A stretch of DNA of 64,000 nucleotides from Microbacterium sp. LWO13-1.2 (lineage in GTDB: Bacteria; Actinomycetota; Actinomycetes; Actinomycetales; Microbacteriaceae), in assembly GCF_038397725.1 (NCBI RefSeq), contig NZ_CP151634.1, positions 372,001 to 436,000 on the forward strand. Direction: 5' to 3'. Below, piece after piece: positions 8,490 to 17,256 of the stretch. The notes beneath the pieces are model-generated. The model was not told the origin of the DNA, ran no database searches, and saw nothing but the letters and a program-made list of their open reading frames with translations. Within the stretch, counting starts at the first letter, position 1. Every line of letters starts with the position of its first letter. The translations under genes were made by a program, and so were the position numbers.

Positions 8490-8870
8490 ATGACCCGCCA
8501 CTGCTTCCGGCTCCAGGTCCGCCCTGAGCTCCTGGACGAGTACCTCGCCCGCCATTCCCCGGTGTGGCCAGAGATGCTCGCCGAGATCGCGGCCGCCGGT
8601 CGCCGCAACTACTCCCTCTTCCTGGGCGACAGCGGCACCCTCATCGGCTACTACGAGACCGACGACGACGCGGCAGCGCAGGCGTACCTCGCCGCCTCCG
8701 AGATCGCCTCCCGATGGGAGGCCGAGATGGGTCGCTTCTTCATCGGCCTCGACGGTCGTCCCGATCAGGCGGCTATCCCGCTGTCCGAGGTGTTCCATCT
8801 CGAAGACCAGCTCGTCGCAGCCGGCGAGCCCGATACATCCGACGAAGACGACGAAGGCAGCGCCCCATGA
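8490..8870 (+). CDS. rhaM: L-rhamnose mutarotase
   Basis: A 126-aa cytoplasmic enzyme that interconverts alpha and beta L-rhamnose for the isomerase. With the start at 8490 the conserved Tyr18 and His22 (DEYLARHSPVWPEM) take the same numbers as in the E. coli enzyme, which supports this start over ATG 8451. The later NYSLFL, the ASRWEAEM segment around the conserved Trp, and the C-terminal EVFHLE also fit the family. The protein is about 20 residues longer than usual because of an acidic tail. Its stop overlaps the rhaI start (ATGA). Confidence 0.93.
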   Translation: MTRHCFRLQVRPELLDEYLARHSPVWPEMLAEIAAAGRRNYSLFLGDSGTLIGYYETDDDAAAQAYLAASEIASRWEAEMGRFFIGLDGRPDQAAIPLSEVFHLEDQLVAAGEPDTSDEDDEGSAP

Positions 8871-10030
8871 GCATCCTCTCCCCAGACACCCTGGCCGCCC
8901 TCGAGCAGCAGGCCATCGAGCTCCCCTCCTGGGCGTTCGGCAACTCCGGCACGCGCTTCAAGGTGTTCGGCACACCGGGCACACCACGCGACCCGTTCGA
9001 GAAGATCTCCGACGCCGCTCAGGTGCACAAGTACACGGCGCTCGCGCCGAGCGTGGCGCTGCACATCCCCTGGGACATGTGCGACTTCGCCGCTCTCCGC
9101 ACGCACGCCGAGGACCTCGGCGTGGCCCTGGGCACCATCAACTCGAACACCTTCCAGGACGACGACTACAAGTACGGGGCCCTCACCCACGAGGATTCCG
9201 CGATCCGCCGGAAGGCGATCGACCACCACCTCGCCTGCATCGACGTCATGGATGCGACCGGGAGCCGTGACCTGAAGATCTGGCTCGCCGAGGGCTCGAA
9301 CTACCCCGGCCAAGCCGACCTGCGCGGACGCCAGGACCGCCTGCAGGAATCGCTGCAGACGATCTACGCGCGCCTGGGAGATGACCAGCGCCTGGTGCTG
9401 GAGTACAAGTTCTTCGAGCCGGCTTTCTACCACACCGACGTTCCGGACTGGGGTACGTCGTACGCACAGGTCGCATCCCTCGGCGACAAGGCGATGGTCT
9501 GCCTCGACACCGGCCATCATGCACCGGGCACCAACATCGAATTCATCGTGATGCAGCTGCTGCGCCTCGGAAAGCTCGGCTCGTTCGACTTCAACTCGCG
9601 CTTCTACGCCGACGACGACCTGATCGTCGGCGCGGCCGACCCGTTCCAGCTGTTCCGCATCCTCTTCGAGGTCGTCAGGGGTGGCGGGCTGAACAACCCC
9701 GACGTGGCCTTCATGCTCGACCAGTGCCACAACGTCGAAGACAAGATCCCCGGCCAGATCCGCTCGGTGCTCAACGTGCAGGAGATGACGGCTCGCGCGC
9801 TGCTCGTCGATCGCGACGCTCTCACCCAGGCGCAGAAGTCCGGCGATGTGCTCGCCGCCAACGCCGTGTTCATGGATGCCTTCTACACCGACGTCCGTCC
9901 TGCCCTGGCCGAGTGGCGCGAGTCGCGCGGTCTCGCAGCGGACCCGATGAAGGCGTTCGCCGAGTCCGGCCATCTGGCACGGATCGCGGCCGACCGCGTC
10001 GGCGGCGTGCAGGCCGGCTGGGGCGCCTGA
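8867..10030 (+). CDS. rhaI: L-rhamnose isomerase, RhaI type
   Basis: A 387-aa TIM-barrel metal enzyme converting L-rhamnose to L-rhamnulose. It resembles the shorter RhaI family (Pseudomonas stutzeri type) rather than E. coli RhaA. Metal and substrate segments are visible: LEYKFFEPAFYHTDVPDWG with the metal-binding Glu, CLDTGHHAPGTNIE with Asp and paired His, and FDFNSRFYADDDL near the end of the barrel. ATG 8867 overlaps the mutarotase stop by four bases, so translation is coupled. The aligned start MSILSPDTLAALEQQ fits the family. Confidence 0.93.
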   Translation: MSILSPDTLAALEQQAIELPSWAFGNSGTRFKVFGTPGTPRDPFEKISDAAQVHKYTALAPSVALHIPWDMCDFAALRTHAEDLGVALGTINSNTFQDDDYKYGALTHEDSAIRRKAIDHHLACIDVMDATGSRDLKIWLAEGSNYPGQADLRGRQDRLQESLQTIYARLGDDQRLVLEYKFFEPAFYHTDVPDWGTSYAQVASLGDKAMVCLDTGHHAPGTNIEFIVMQLLRLGKLGSFDFNSRFYADDDLIVGAADPFQLFRILFEVVRGGGLNNPDVAFMLDQCHNVEDKIPGQIRSVLNVQEMTARALLVDRDALTQAQKSGDVLAANAVFMDAFYTDVRPALAEWRESRGLAADPMKAFAESGHLARIAADRVGGVQAGWGA

Positions 10031-10034
10031 GTCG

Positions 10035-10958
10035 ATGACCACTCGCTTCGAGGTCGCCGACCGGATTCTGAATGGACCGCACGGGCACCTCCGCGTGCGC
10101 GTCTACTCGCCCTCATCCCCCGGCACGCACGGCCTGGTCTGGGCGCACGGCGGCGGGTTCGCCGCCGGCGAGCTCGAGATGCCCGAGGCCGATTGGGTCA
10201 GCCGCGCGTTCGCGGAGCGCGGCATCACGGTCGTCAGCGTGGAGTACCGCTTGGCGCCGTTGCCCGCGGATGGCGGCGAATCGCCGGACGCCCGGGCACT
10301 CGGAGGCGCTCATTACCCCGTCGCGCACGAGGAGATGATCTTCGCATTCCAGTGGGCCACGGAATCAGGTCTGGCGACCGGGCCGTGGGCGATCGGCGGC
10401 GCGAGCGCAGGCGGCAACCTGGCCGCCGGTGCGGCACTTCGTCTCGCGCACGAGAGCGATGTCGTCCCCGCGCTGGCGGTGCTCGCCTACCCGACGCTGC
10501 AAGCCGTGCAGGATGCCCCGGATGCCGTGCTGCGCGCGCTGCTCGATGCGGATCCCGATGCCGACCGATTCGGCCCGGAGATCGTGCTCGGCATGTACGA
10601 GAACTACCTCGGCGGGGCGGTCGACGGCGCCGAGGTCTACGCCATCCCCGGCACCGCGACGACAGCGCAGCTCGCCGGTTTCCCCGCCACGATCATGATC
10701 AACGGCGAGGCCGACGAACTCCGGGTCTCCGGCGAAGCGTTCGCCCTGGCACTCGCAGAAGCGGGAGTCGAGATCGACGTGTCGACAGAGCCGGACACCA
10801 CCCACGGGCACCTCAACCGTCCCGAGGAGGCCGCGGCCACGGCATCCATCGAGCGATTCGCCGAGCGCATCCACCGCGCGGACCTGTCACACCCGCCTCG
10901 ACGCATGACGCGCTCGCACGTCGAGTCGACCCGAACTGCACCGACCCAAGAAGGCTGA
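10035..10958 (+). CDS. Alpha/beta hydrolase (HSL-type esterase) in the rhamnose operon
   Basis: A 307-aa cytoplasmic esterase-like protein; no signal peptide. The oxyanion motif HGGG (about residues 36-39) precedes the nucleophile elbow GGASAGGN (catalytic Ser near residue 120), and a late Asp-His pair (DTTHGHLN, near residue 257) completes the triad, placing it in the hormone-sensitive-lipase/acetyl-hydrolase group. It lies 4 bases after rhaI and 1 base before rhaD. Removal of acetyl or other ester groups from imported rhamnosides, or hydrolysis of a sugar lactone, would fit the context; both are inference. Confidence 0.85.
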   Translation: MTTRFEVADRILNGPHGHLRVRVYSPSSPGTHGLVWAHGGGFAAGELEMPEADWVSRAFAERGITVVSVEYRLAPLPADGGESPDARALGGAHYPVAHEEMIFAFQWATESGLATGPWAIGGASAGGNLAAGAALRLAHESDVVPALAVLAYPTLQAVQDAPDAVLRALLDADPDADRFGPEIVLGMYENYLGGAVDGAEVYAIPGTATTAQLAGFPATIMINGEADELRVSGEAFALALAEAGVEIDVSTEPDTTHGHLNRPEEAAATASIERFAERIHRADLSHPPRRMTRSHVESTRTAPTQEG

Positions 10959-10959
10959 C

Positions 10960-13011
10960 ATGACCAACCCCACCGCCGCCGCTCTCCTCACGCGCAGCAA
11001 TCGCCTGGGCGCCGACCCCAAGAACACGAACTACGCCGGCGGCAACACCTCCGCCCAGGGCACCGAGATCGACCCGGTGACGGGGCAGCCGGTCGAACTG
11101 CTCTGGGTGAAGGGTTCCGGTGGCGACCTCGGCACGCTGACCGAGCCGGGCCTGGCCGTGCTGCGCCTCGATCGCATGCGCGCGCTCGTCGACGTCTACC
11201 CCGGCATCGACCGGGAAGACGAGATGGTCGCCGCCTTCGACTACTGCCTGCACGGCAAGGGAGGAGCCGCTCCCTCGATCGACACGGCCATGCACGGGCT
11301 CGTGGATGCCGCTCACGTCGACCACCTGCATCCCGACTCCGGCATCGCGATCGCGACGGCTGCAGACGGCGAGGAACTCACCGCGAAGATCTTCGGCGAC
11401 GGCACAGGTGGACAGAAGGTCGTCTGGGTGCCCTGGCGGCGCCCCGGCTTCCAGCTCGGCCTCGACATCGCCGCCATCAAGGCGAAGAACCCGCAGGCAA
11501 TCGGCTGCATCCTCGGCGGGCATGGCATCACCGCGTGGGGCGACACGTCCGAGGAGTCCGAGGCGAACTCCCTCTGGATCATCGACACCGCTGCCGCCTA
11601 CATCGCCGAGCACGGCAAGGCCGACCCGTTCGGCGGCACCCGCGCCGGCTTCGAGGCCCTCCCCGATCCCGATCGCCGGGAACGCGCCGCTGCCCTCGCC
11701 GGCACGATCCGCGGCATCGCCTCGACCGACAGGCCGATGGTCGGGCACTTCACCGATGCCGATGTCGTGCTCGACTTCCTCGTGTCCGAGCGCGCCCCGG
11801 AACTCGCGGCTCTCGGCACGAGCTGCCCCGACCATTTCCTGCGCACCAAGGTGAAGCCGCTCATTCTCGACCTGCCGAGTTCGGCATCCGCCGAGGAACA
11901 GATCGCGCGCCTGCACGAGTTGCACGCCGAATACCGTGCCGACTATCAGGCCTACTACGACGCGCATGCGACAGCCGAGTCCCCCGCGATCCGCGGCGCA
12001 GACCCGCTCATCGTGCTCGTGCCGGGCGTCGGCATGTTCTCCTACGGAGCGAACAAGCAGACTGCTCGGGTCGCGGGAGAGTTCTACGTCAACGCGATCA
12101 ACGTGATGCGCGGCGCCGAGGCGCTGTCGACATACTCCCCCATCTCCGATGCCGAGAAGTTCCGCATCGAGTACTGGGCGCTGGAAGAGGCGAAGCTGCA
12201 GCGGATGCCGAAGCCGAAGTCCCACCAGGGACGCATCGCGTTCGTCTCGGGAGCAGCCTCCGGCATCGGCAAAGCCATCGCCACCCGACTCGCGGCCGAG
12301 GGCGCCTGTGTCGTCATCGCCGACCTCGACCTCGAAAAGGCGCAGGCTGCGGCAGCGGAACTCGGGAGCACCGATGTCGCGATCGGCGTCGCCGCGAACG
12401 TCGCCGACGCCGCCGCCGTACAGGCCGCGCTCGACGAGGCGGTCCTCGCCTTCGGAGGCGTCGACCTCGTGGTCAACAACGCCGGGCTGTCACTCTCGAA
12501 GCCACTGCTGGAGACGACCGAGAAGGACTGGGACCTGCAGCACGATGTGATGGCGAAGGGCTCGTTCCTGGTGTCGAAGGCGGCAGCGAAGGTACTCATC
12601 GACCAGAAGCTCGGCGGCGACATCATCTACATCTCGTCGAAGAACTCCGTCTTCGCCGGCCCGAACAACGTCGCGTACTCCGCGACGAAGGCCGACCAGG
12701 CGCACCAGGTGCGGCTGCTCGCCGTCGAGCTCGGTGAGTTCGGCATCCGCGTCAACGGCATCAACCCCGATGGCGTGGTCCGCGGCTCCGGCATCTTCGC
12801 CTCGGGTTGGGGCGCGAACCGCGCCGCGACCTACGGCGTCGCGGAGGAGGACCTCGGCCAGTTCTACGCGAACCGCACGATCCTCAAGCGCGAGGTCGTA
12901 CCGGAGAATGTGGCGGATGCCGTCTATGTGCTCACCGGCCCGGAGCTGAGCCGCACCACCGGCCTGCACATCCCCGTCGACTCCGGCGTCGCGGCCGCGT
13001 TCCTGCGATGA
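10960..13011 (+). CDS. rhaD: Bifunctional rhamnulose-1-phosphate aldolase / short-chain dehydrogenase
   Basis: A 683-aa fusion. Residues about 1-400 are a class II aldolase/adducin domain with zinc ligands in HVDHLHPDSG, cleaving L-rhamnulose-1-phosphate to dihydroxyacetone phosphate and L-lactaldehyde. Residues about 425-683 are a short-chain dehydrogenase: cofactor loop SGAASGIGKA, NNAG, and the catalytic YSATK. In this family the second domain is thought to oxidise the lactaldehyde to lactate. Its position between isomerase and kinase genes fits the pathway. A GAAGGCTGAC ribosome-binding region precedes the ATG. Confidence 0.95.
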   Translation: MTNPTAAALLTRSNRLGADPKNTNYAGGNTSAQGTEIDPVTGQPVELLWVKGSGGDLGTLTEPGLAVLRLDRMRALVDVYPGIDREDEMVAAFDYCLHGKGGAAPSIDTAMHGLVDAAHVDHLHPDSGIAIATAADGEELTAKIFGDGTGGQKVVWVPWRRPGFQLGLDIAAIKAKNPQAIGCILGGHGITAWGDTSEESEANSLWIIDTAAAYIAEHGKADPFGGTRAGFEALPDPDRRERAAALAGTIRGIASTDRPMVGHFTDADVVLDFLVSERAPELAALGTSCPDHFLRTKVKPLILDLPSSASAEEQIARLHELHAEYRADYQAYYDAHATAESPAIRGADPLIVLVPGVGMFSYGANKQTARVAGEFYVNAINVMRGAEALSTYSPISDAEKFRIEYWALEEAKLQRMPKPKSHQGRIAFVSGAASGIGKAIATRLAAEGACVVIADLDLEKAQAAAAELGSTDVAIGVAANVADAAAVQAALDEAVLAFGGVDLVVNNAGLSLSKPLLETTEKDWDLQHDVMAKGSFLVSKAAAKVLIDQKLGGDIIYISSKNSVFAGPNNVAYSATKADQAHQVRLLAVELGEFGIRVNGINPDGVVRGSGIFASGWGANRAATYGVAEEDLGQFYANRTILKREVVPENVADAVYVLTGPELSRTTGLHIPVDSGVAAAFLR

Positions 13012-13023
13012 CCCTTCGGCAGC

Positions 13024-13077
13024 GTTTCGTCTCGCTTCGCTCGCTCAACGACCGGGGATCGTCATCGGTCGTTGAGC
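13024..13077. repeat. REP-like extragenic palindrome, copy 1
   Basis: Within the rhaD-rhaB gap, GCTCAACGACCG (13043-13054) is the exact inverse of CGGTCGTTGAGC (13066-13077) around an 11-base loop. The flanking GTTTCGTCTCGC at 13024 leads into it. Nearly the same sequence, including CTCGCTCAACGACC, recurs at 61484-61615, so this is a dispersed element rather than a local terminator. Confidence 0.75.
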
Positions 13078-13198
13078 CGGGCCCACGCCCCCGAGGCTCC
13101 GGGCAGCGCGAAGCGCTGGTCGGAGAGAGGTGGGGAGGAGCGCCAGCGACGGGACAAAACGCGTCGATCCGTCCGCACGACCGAGGGGCGGCCAGGCG

Positions 13199-14608
13199 AT
13201 GACCGTGCGCGCGGTCGCAGCGGTGGACCTCGGCGCCACCAGCGGACGGGTCATGATCGGCCGGGTCGGGGAGGACCGACTGGAACTCGAACTCGTCTCG
13301 CGGTTCCCGAACGGTCCGGTGCAGCGCGACGATGGCTTGCACTGGGACTTCGATGCCCTGTATGAGAACATCCTCGACGGCCTCGCCGAGGCTGTCCGCC
13401 GTGAACCGGCGATCGAGAGCATCGGCGTCGACTCGTGGGCGGTCGACTACGGCCTGCTGCGCGACGGCGAACTGCTCGATCAGCCGTTCCACTACCGTGA
13501 CGGGCGCACCGAAAGGGGTGTCCTAGACGTCCACGATGTCGCCCCCTTCGATGAGCTCTACGAGCGCAACGGCCTGCAGTTCCTGCCGTTCAACACGCTG
13601 TACCAGTACCGGGCCGACGAGCGTCTGCCCGATGCCGACACCGCGCTGCTCATCCCCGACCTCATCGCGTTCCTGCTCACCGGAGCCCGCGTCGCCGAAC
13701 GGACGAACGCGTCGACGACGGGACTTCTCGGCATCCGCACCGGTGAGTGGGATCTCGAGCTCGCCGAGCGCCTCGGCATCCCGACCCGATTGCTCCCTGG
13801 CCTCGTCGACCCGGGAACGCTGCTCGGAACGCTCCGTCCTGACGTCGCCGGCCGCGTCGTCAAGACCCTGCCGGTCATCGCCGTGGGCTCGCACGACACG
13901 GCATCCGCCGTCGTCGCCACCCCTCTCTCGTCCCTGCGCTCCGCCTACATCTCCTGCGGCACCTGGGGACTCGTCGGCGTCGAGCTGGCAGAGCCAGTGC
14001 TGTCGGATGCCGCGCGCGACGCGAACTTCACCAATGAGCGCGGCGTCGACGGTCGCATCCGCTTCCTGCACAACGTCACCGGACTCTGGCTCCTCAGCGA
14101 GAGCGTGCGCGCCTGGGAAGCGGAGGACGGGTCGCCGATCGACCTGCCTGAGCTGCTGGCGGCGGCGGCGGAGGTCGCCGGAGACATTTCGCTGTTCGAT
14201 GCGAACGACGCGACACTCAGCCTGCCAGGGGACATGCCGGCCCGGATCGCCACCCTGCTTCAGGCAGCCGGCGGACGGGTCCCGGCCACGCGAGCCGCGT
14301 TCGCGCGCAGCGTCGTCGAGAGCATCGCCGAGGCATTCGCGGACGCGATCCGCACCGCTGGCACGCTGTCAGGGCGCGAGATCGACGCCATCCATCTCGT
14401 CGGCGGCGGATCGCTGAATCGGCTGCTCTGCCAGGCGACGGCCGACCGCTCCGGTCTTCCCGTGCTGGCGGGTCCGGTCGAGGCGACCGCTCTGGGTAAC
14501 ATCCTCGTACAGGCACGCGCGCTGGGTGCCGTGCCGTCAGCGCTGGAGGACCTGCGTGCGCTCGTGGCGGCGACTCACCCACCCGCCCGATTCGACCCTC
14601 GAGGCTGA
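13199..14608 (+). CDS. rhaB: Rhamnulokinase
   Basis: A 469-aa FGGY-family sugar kinase that phosphorylates L-rhamnulose at C1. The N-terminal phosphate loop AAVDLGATSGRVMIG, the SHDTASAV segment, ISCGTWGLVGVEL and the C-terminal adenosine-binding HLVGGGSLNRLLCQATAD and EATALGN blocks are all present. Start 13199 is chosen because the protein then begins right at the first beta strand; an upstream in-frame start would lie in the repeat region. A gap of 187 bases containing a REP-like palindrome separates it from rhaD, so its expression may differ from the genes before it. Confidence 0.94.
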   Translation: MTVRAVAAVDLGATSGRVMIGRVGEDRLELELVSRFPNGPVQRDDGLHWDFDALYENILDGLAEAVRREPAIESIGVDSWAVDYGLLRDGELLDQPFHYRDGRTERGVLDVHDVAPFDELYERNGLQFLPFNTLYQYRADERLPDADTALLIPDLIAFLLTGARVAERTNASTTGLLGIRTGEWDLELAERLGIPTRLLPGLVDPGTLLGTLRPDVAGRVVKTLPVIAVGSHDTASAVVATPLSSLRSAYISCGTWGLVGVELAEPVLSDAARDANFTNERGVDGRIRFLHNVTGLWLLSESVRAWEAEDGSPIDLPELLAAAAEVAGDISLFDANDATLSLPGDMPARIATLLQAAGGRVPATRAAFARSVVESIAEAFADAIRTAGTLSGREIDAIHLVGGGSLNRLLCQATADRSGLPVLAGPVEATALGNILVQARALGAVPSALEDLRALVAATHPPARFDPRG

Positions 14609-14627
14609 TACGGCGGCCGCACCACGT

Positions 14628-14873
14628 TCAGTCCTTGCCGACGGAGTCCAGAACGATGTCCGCTTCCGAACCGTAGAACGAGTCGCCTACGAACGACGCG
14701 AGCGTGATCGTTCCACCGAGGTGATTTGAGTACACGTACGCCCCGCCGGAGTCGGTTCCCTGATAGTTCCACGCATAGACGGTGTCGCCCGCGTGGGCCG
14801 CTATCGGCGTCCCGCACGCGATCGCCAATGCGATCGCGCCAGCGGCCACTGCCCCTCGGACCTTGAAACCCAT
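14628..14873 (-). CDS. Small secreted protein of unknown function
   Basis: An 81-aa protein with a clear Sec signal peptide: MGFKVRG, then a hydrophobic run and cleavage after AHA (about residue 30), leaving about 50 residues rich in Gly, Tyr and Ser (GDTVYAWNYQGTDSGG). GAGAGGA lies 7 bases before the ATG, which is why I chose 14873 over an upstream ATG. It converges with rhaB, 19 bases apart. I do not recognise the family. The size and composition could suit a small secreted effector or bacteriocin-like peptide, but no diagnostic motif is visible. Confidence 0.6.
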   Translation of the reverse strand: MGFKVRGAVAAGAIALAIACGTPIAAHAGDTVYAWNYQGTDSGGAYVYSNHLGGTITLASFVGDSFYGSEADIVLDSVGKD

Positions 14874-15047
14874 GACGTCATCCTCTCGACCCTGTTTCAC
14901 CGGGGCGAGCCAACCTCGGCGGCATCATCGTCGTGTCGACGATCGTGCGCCTTCAGATTCGCACCCGACGAGACAGGCCGACATCCGTAGAATCACGGAA
15001 GTCCACTCGCATGCACGTCTCGCGCCGGGGCGGGTTCCTCAGGTCGT

Positions 15048-15066
15048 CGAGCCCCACTCGGGCTCG
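15048..15066. terminator. Hairpin after the HAD gene
   Basis: CGAGCCC and GGGCTCG form a 7-base stem around CACTC, 11 bases past the stop of the leftward HAD gene. There is no T tract, so this may be a weak or Rho-assisted terminator. Confidence 0.4.
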
Positions 15067-15076
15067 AACCAGAGCG

Positions 15077-15919
15077 CTAGTCGCCCGCGCCGACCTCGAC
15101 GGCCGTCGGAAGCGTGTTCAACGCCGTCGCGAGCCCGCCATCGGCCACATCTCCGGTGATCTCCCCCGCGGCGTCCTTCACGACATCCGGAGCCTGCCCC
15201 ATCGCCACCGCTCGGCCACCGACGCCGAGCGCCCAGCCGAACATGCCGATGTCGTTGCGGCCGTCACCGGCGACGAGCACCTGCTGGCCGTCGATACCGA
15301 GCCGCGCGCGCACGCGTTCCATGGCCGTACCCTTGTCGACGCCCTGCGGAGCGATGTCGAGCCAGGCCGTCCAGCCGATCGCGTAGGAGACCTCGTTGAG
15401 CCCGGCATCCGCGACGAGACGGTGGAAGTCCTCCTCGTCATGCCCGGGCGAGACCACGACGATGCGCGAGACCGGCGCCGCGCCGAGTTCTTCGAACAGC
15501 ACCTGACGCCCACCGTCGAGGGTCCAGTCGTCGAGCTGCGCGGTGTACAGCCGCTGCCCCGATCCGAGTTCGACCATGTAGCGCGCATCCGGCAGACGCT
15601 CGCGCAGCAGCGAGAGCACCGTCGAGGGATCGAACGTCTCCACATGCCAGCGCTCCCACGCGTCGCCTGTGCGTCGCATGGTGACCGCGCCGTTCGAGCA
15701 CACCACGTACTCCGGAGTCAGACCGAGCTCCTCGACGTAGCGCTGCGTGCCCATCCAGCTGCGACCGGTCGCGATCGTGACCACGTGGCCCAGGTCTCTG
15801 AGCCGCGCGACGGCTTCGGGCACGCCGGGACTCATCGTCTCGTCCTGCAGCAGGATGGTGCCGTCGACGTCGAGTCCGACGAGCCAGGGGGTCCCCGAGA
15901 CTGGCGAAGCGTCGGTCAC
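15077..15919 (-). CDS. HAD-superfamily hydrolase, Cof/IIB type
   Basis: A 280-aa cytoplasmic phosphatase-like protein. Motif I is [11 protein letters not shown], with the nucleophile and acid Asp; motif II is TIATGRSW; the lysine of motif III lies in [11 protein letters not shown]; motif IV is [15 protein letters not shown]. The cap inserted between motifs II and III marks subclass IIB (Cof-type sugar-phosphate phosphatases). Its ATG overlaps the serS stop by four bases, an arrangement common in actinobacteria. The substrate cannot be deduced. Confidence 0.9.
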   Translation of the reverse strand: MTDASPVSGTPWLVGLDVDGTILLQDETMSPGVPEAVARLRDLGHVVTIATGRSWMGTQRYVEELGLTPEYVVCSNGAVTMRRTGDAWERWHVETFDPSTVLSLLRERLPDARYMVELGSGQRLYTAQLDDWTLDGGRQVLFEELGAAPVSRIVVVSPGHDEEDFHRLVADAGLNEVSYAIGWTAWLDIAPQGVDKGTAMERVRARLGIDGQQVLVAGDGRNDIGMFGWALGVGGRAVAMGQAPDVVKDAAGEITGDVADGGLATALNTLPTAVEVGAGD

Positions 15920-17199
15920 GCCTCCGGCTCCAGCACGGCGAGGCCGCCGAGATACGGCTGCAGCACCTCGGGCACGAGCACGGAGCCGTCGGCGCGCTGG
16001 TGCGTCTCCAGCAGCGCGACGATCCAGCGCGTGGTGGCGAGGGTGCCGTTCAGGGTCGCGACGTGCTGCGTCTTGGCGGACTTCCCGTCCTCCGCAGCCG
16101 GACGGTGCCGGATGTCGAGGCGACGAGCCTGGAACGTGGTGCAGTTCGAGGTCGACGTGAGTTCGCGGAACGCCCCCTGCGTGGGCACCCAGGCTTCGAT
16201 GTCGTACTTGCGCGCGGCACTCGAGCCCAGATCTCCTGCGGCGACGTCGATCACCCGATACGCGAGCCCGAGAGCCGTCAGCATCTCTTCCTGCAGGGCG
16301 ACGAGGCGCAGGTGCTCGGCCTCGGCATCCTCCGCCGTCGTGTAGACGAACATCTCCATCTTGTTGAACTGGTGCACGCGGATGATTCCGCGGGTGTCCT
16401 TGCCGTGCGAACCGGCCTCGCGGCGGTAGCAGGTCGACCAGCCGGCGTAGCGCAGCGCGCCCTTGGACAGGTCGACGATCTCGTCCTTGTGGTAGCCGGC
16501 GAGCGCGACCTCGCTGGTGCCGACGAGGTACAGGTCGTCGTCCTTGTCGAGGTGGTACACCTCGTCGGCGTGCTCGCCGAGGAAGCCGGTGCCCTGCATG
16601 ATCTCCGGCCGCACGAGGGTGGGCGTGATCAGCGGCACGAAGCCGTTCTGCAGCGCCTTGTCGAGCGCCAGGTTCATCAGCGCGATCTCGAGGCGTGCGC
16701 CGATCCCGCGGAGGAAGTAGAACCGCGCACCCGAGACCTTCGCGCCGCGCTCCATGTCGATCGCGCCGAGGATCTCGCCGAGCTCGAGGTGGTCGCGCGG
16801 CTCGAAGTCGAACGCGGGAACCTCGCCGACCCGGCGCAGCTCGACGAAGTCTGCCTCGCCACCGGCCGGAACGCCGTCGATGACGACGTTCTCGATGCGC
16901 GCGAGGGCAGCGGATGCGGCGTCCGCCGCCTCATTCGCGACGACCTGCGCCTGCTTGACACGGTCTGCGAGGTCCTTGACCTGCGCGACGAGGGCGGCCT
17001 TCTCCTCCTTGGGTGCCTTCGCGACCTGCTTGCCGAACACGTTCTGCTCGGCCCGCAGCTCTTCGAACGTGGCGAGCGCGGCACGACGCGATCGATCGGC
17101 CTCGAGCGCTGCGTCGACGGTTCCCTGGTCGTTGCCACGCGCGGCCTGCGAGCGGCGGACGATCTCAGGCTGGTCGCGGAGAAGAGCGAGGTCGATCAT
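15916..17199 (-). CDS. serS: Seryl-tRNA synthetase
   Basis: A 427-aa class II synthetase charging tRNA-Ser. The N-terminal coiled-coil arm (residues about 30-100, rich in Ala, Lys and Glu) grips the long variable arm of tRNA-Ser. The catalytic core has motif 2 ([20 protein letters not shown]) and the C-terminal [15 protein letters not shown] with motif 3 further on ([15 protein letters not shown]). The length is normal for the family. It is followed by the HAD gene with a four-base overlap. Confidence 0.97.
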   Translation of the reverse strand: MIDLALLRDQPEIVRRSQAARGNDQGTVDAALEADRSRRAALATFEELRAEQNVFGKQVAKAPKEEKAALVAQVKDLADRVKQAQVVANEAADAASAALARIENVVIDGVPAGGEADFVELRRVGEVPAFDFEPRDHLELGEILGAIDMERGAKVSGARFYFLRGIGARLEIALMNLALDKALQNGFVPLITPTLVRPEIMQGTGFLGEHADEVYHLDKDDDLYLVGTSEVALAGYHKDEIVDLSKGALRYAGWSTCYRREAGSHGKDTRGIIRVHQFNKMEMFVYTTAEDAEAEHLRLVALQEEMLTALGLAYRVIDVAAGDLGSSAARKYDIEAWVPTQGAFRELTSTSNCTTFQARRLDIRHRPAAEDGKSAKTQHVATLNGTLATTRWIVALLETHQRADGSVLVPEVLQPYLGGLAVLEPEA

Positions 17200-17256
17200 C
17201 CCTCAAGTCTAGGGCGCGCGCGGGAACGACCCGGATGGCGGGATTAGAGTAGCGCC

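Noticed and set aside
8765..10042. A 425-codon - strand frame opposite rhaI
   Set aside because: Antisense to rhaI, whose metal-binding motifs are intact; no family features in the translation.
10813..12225. A 470-codon - strand frame opposite rhaD
   Set aside because: Antisense shadow caused by GC bias; rhaD motifs establish the real strand.
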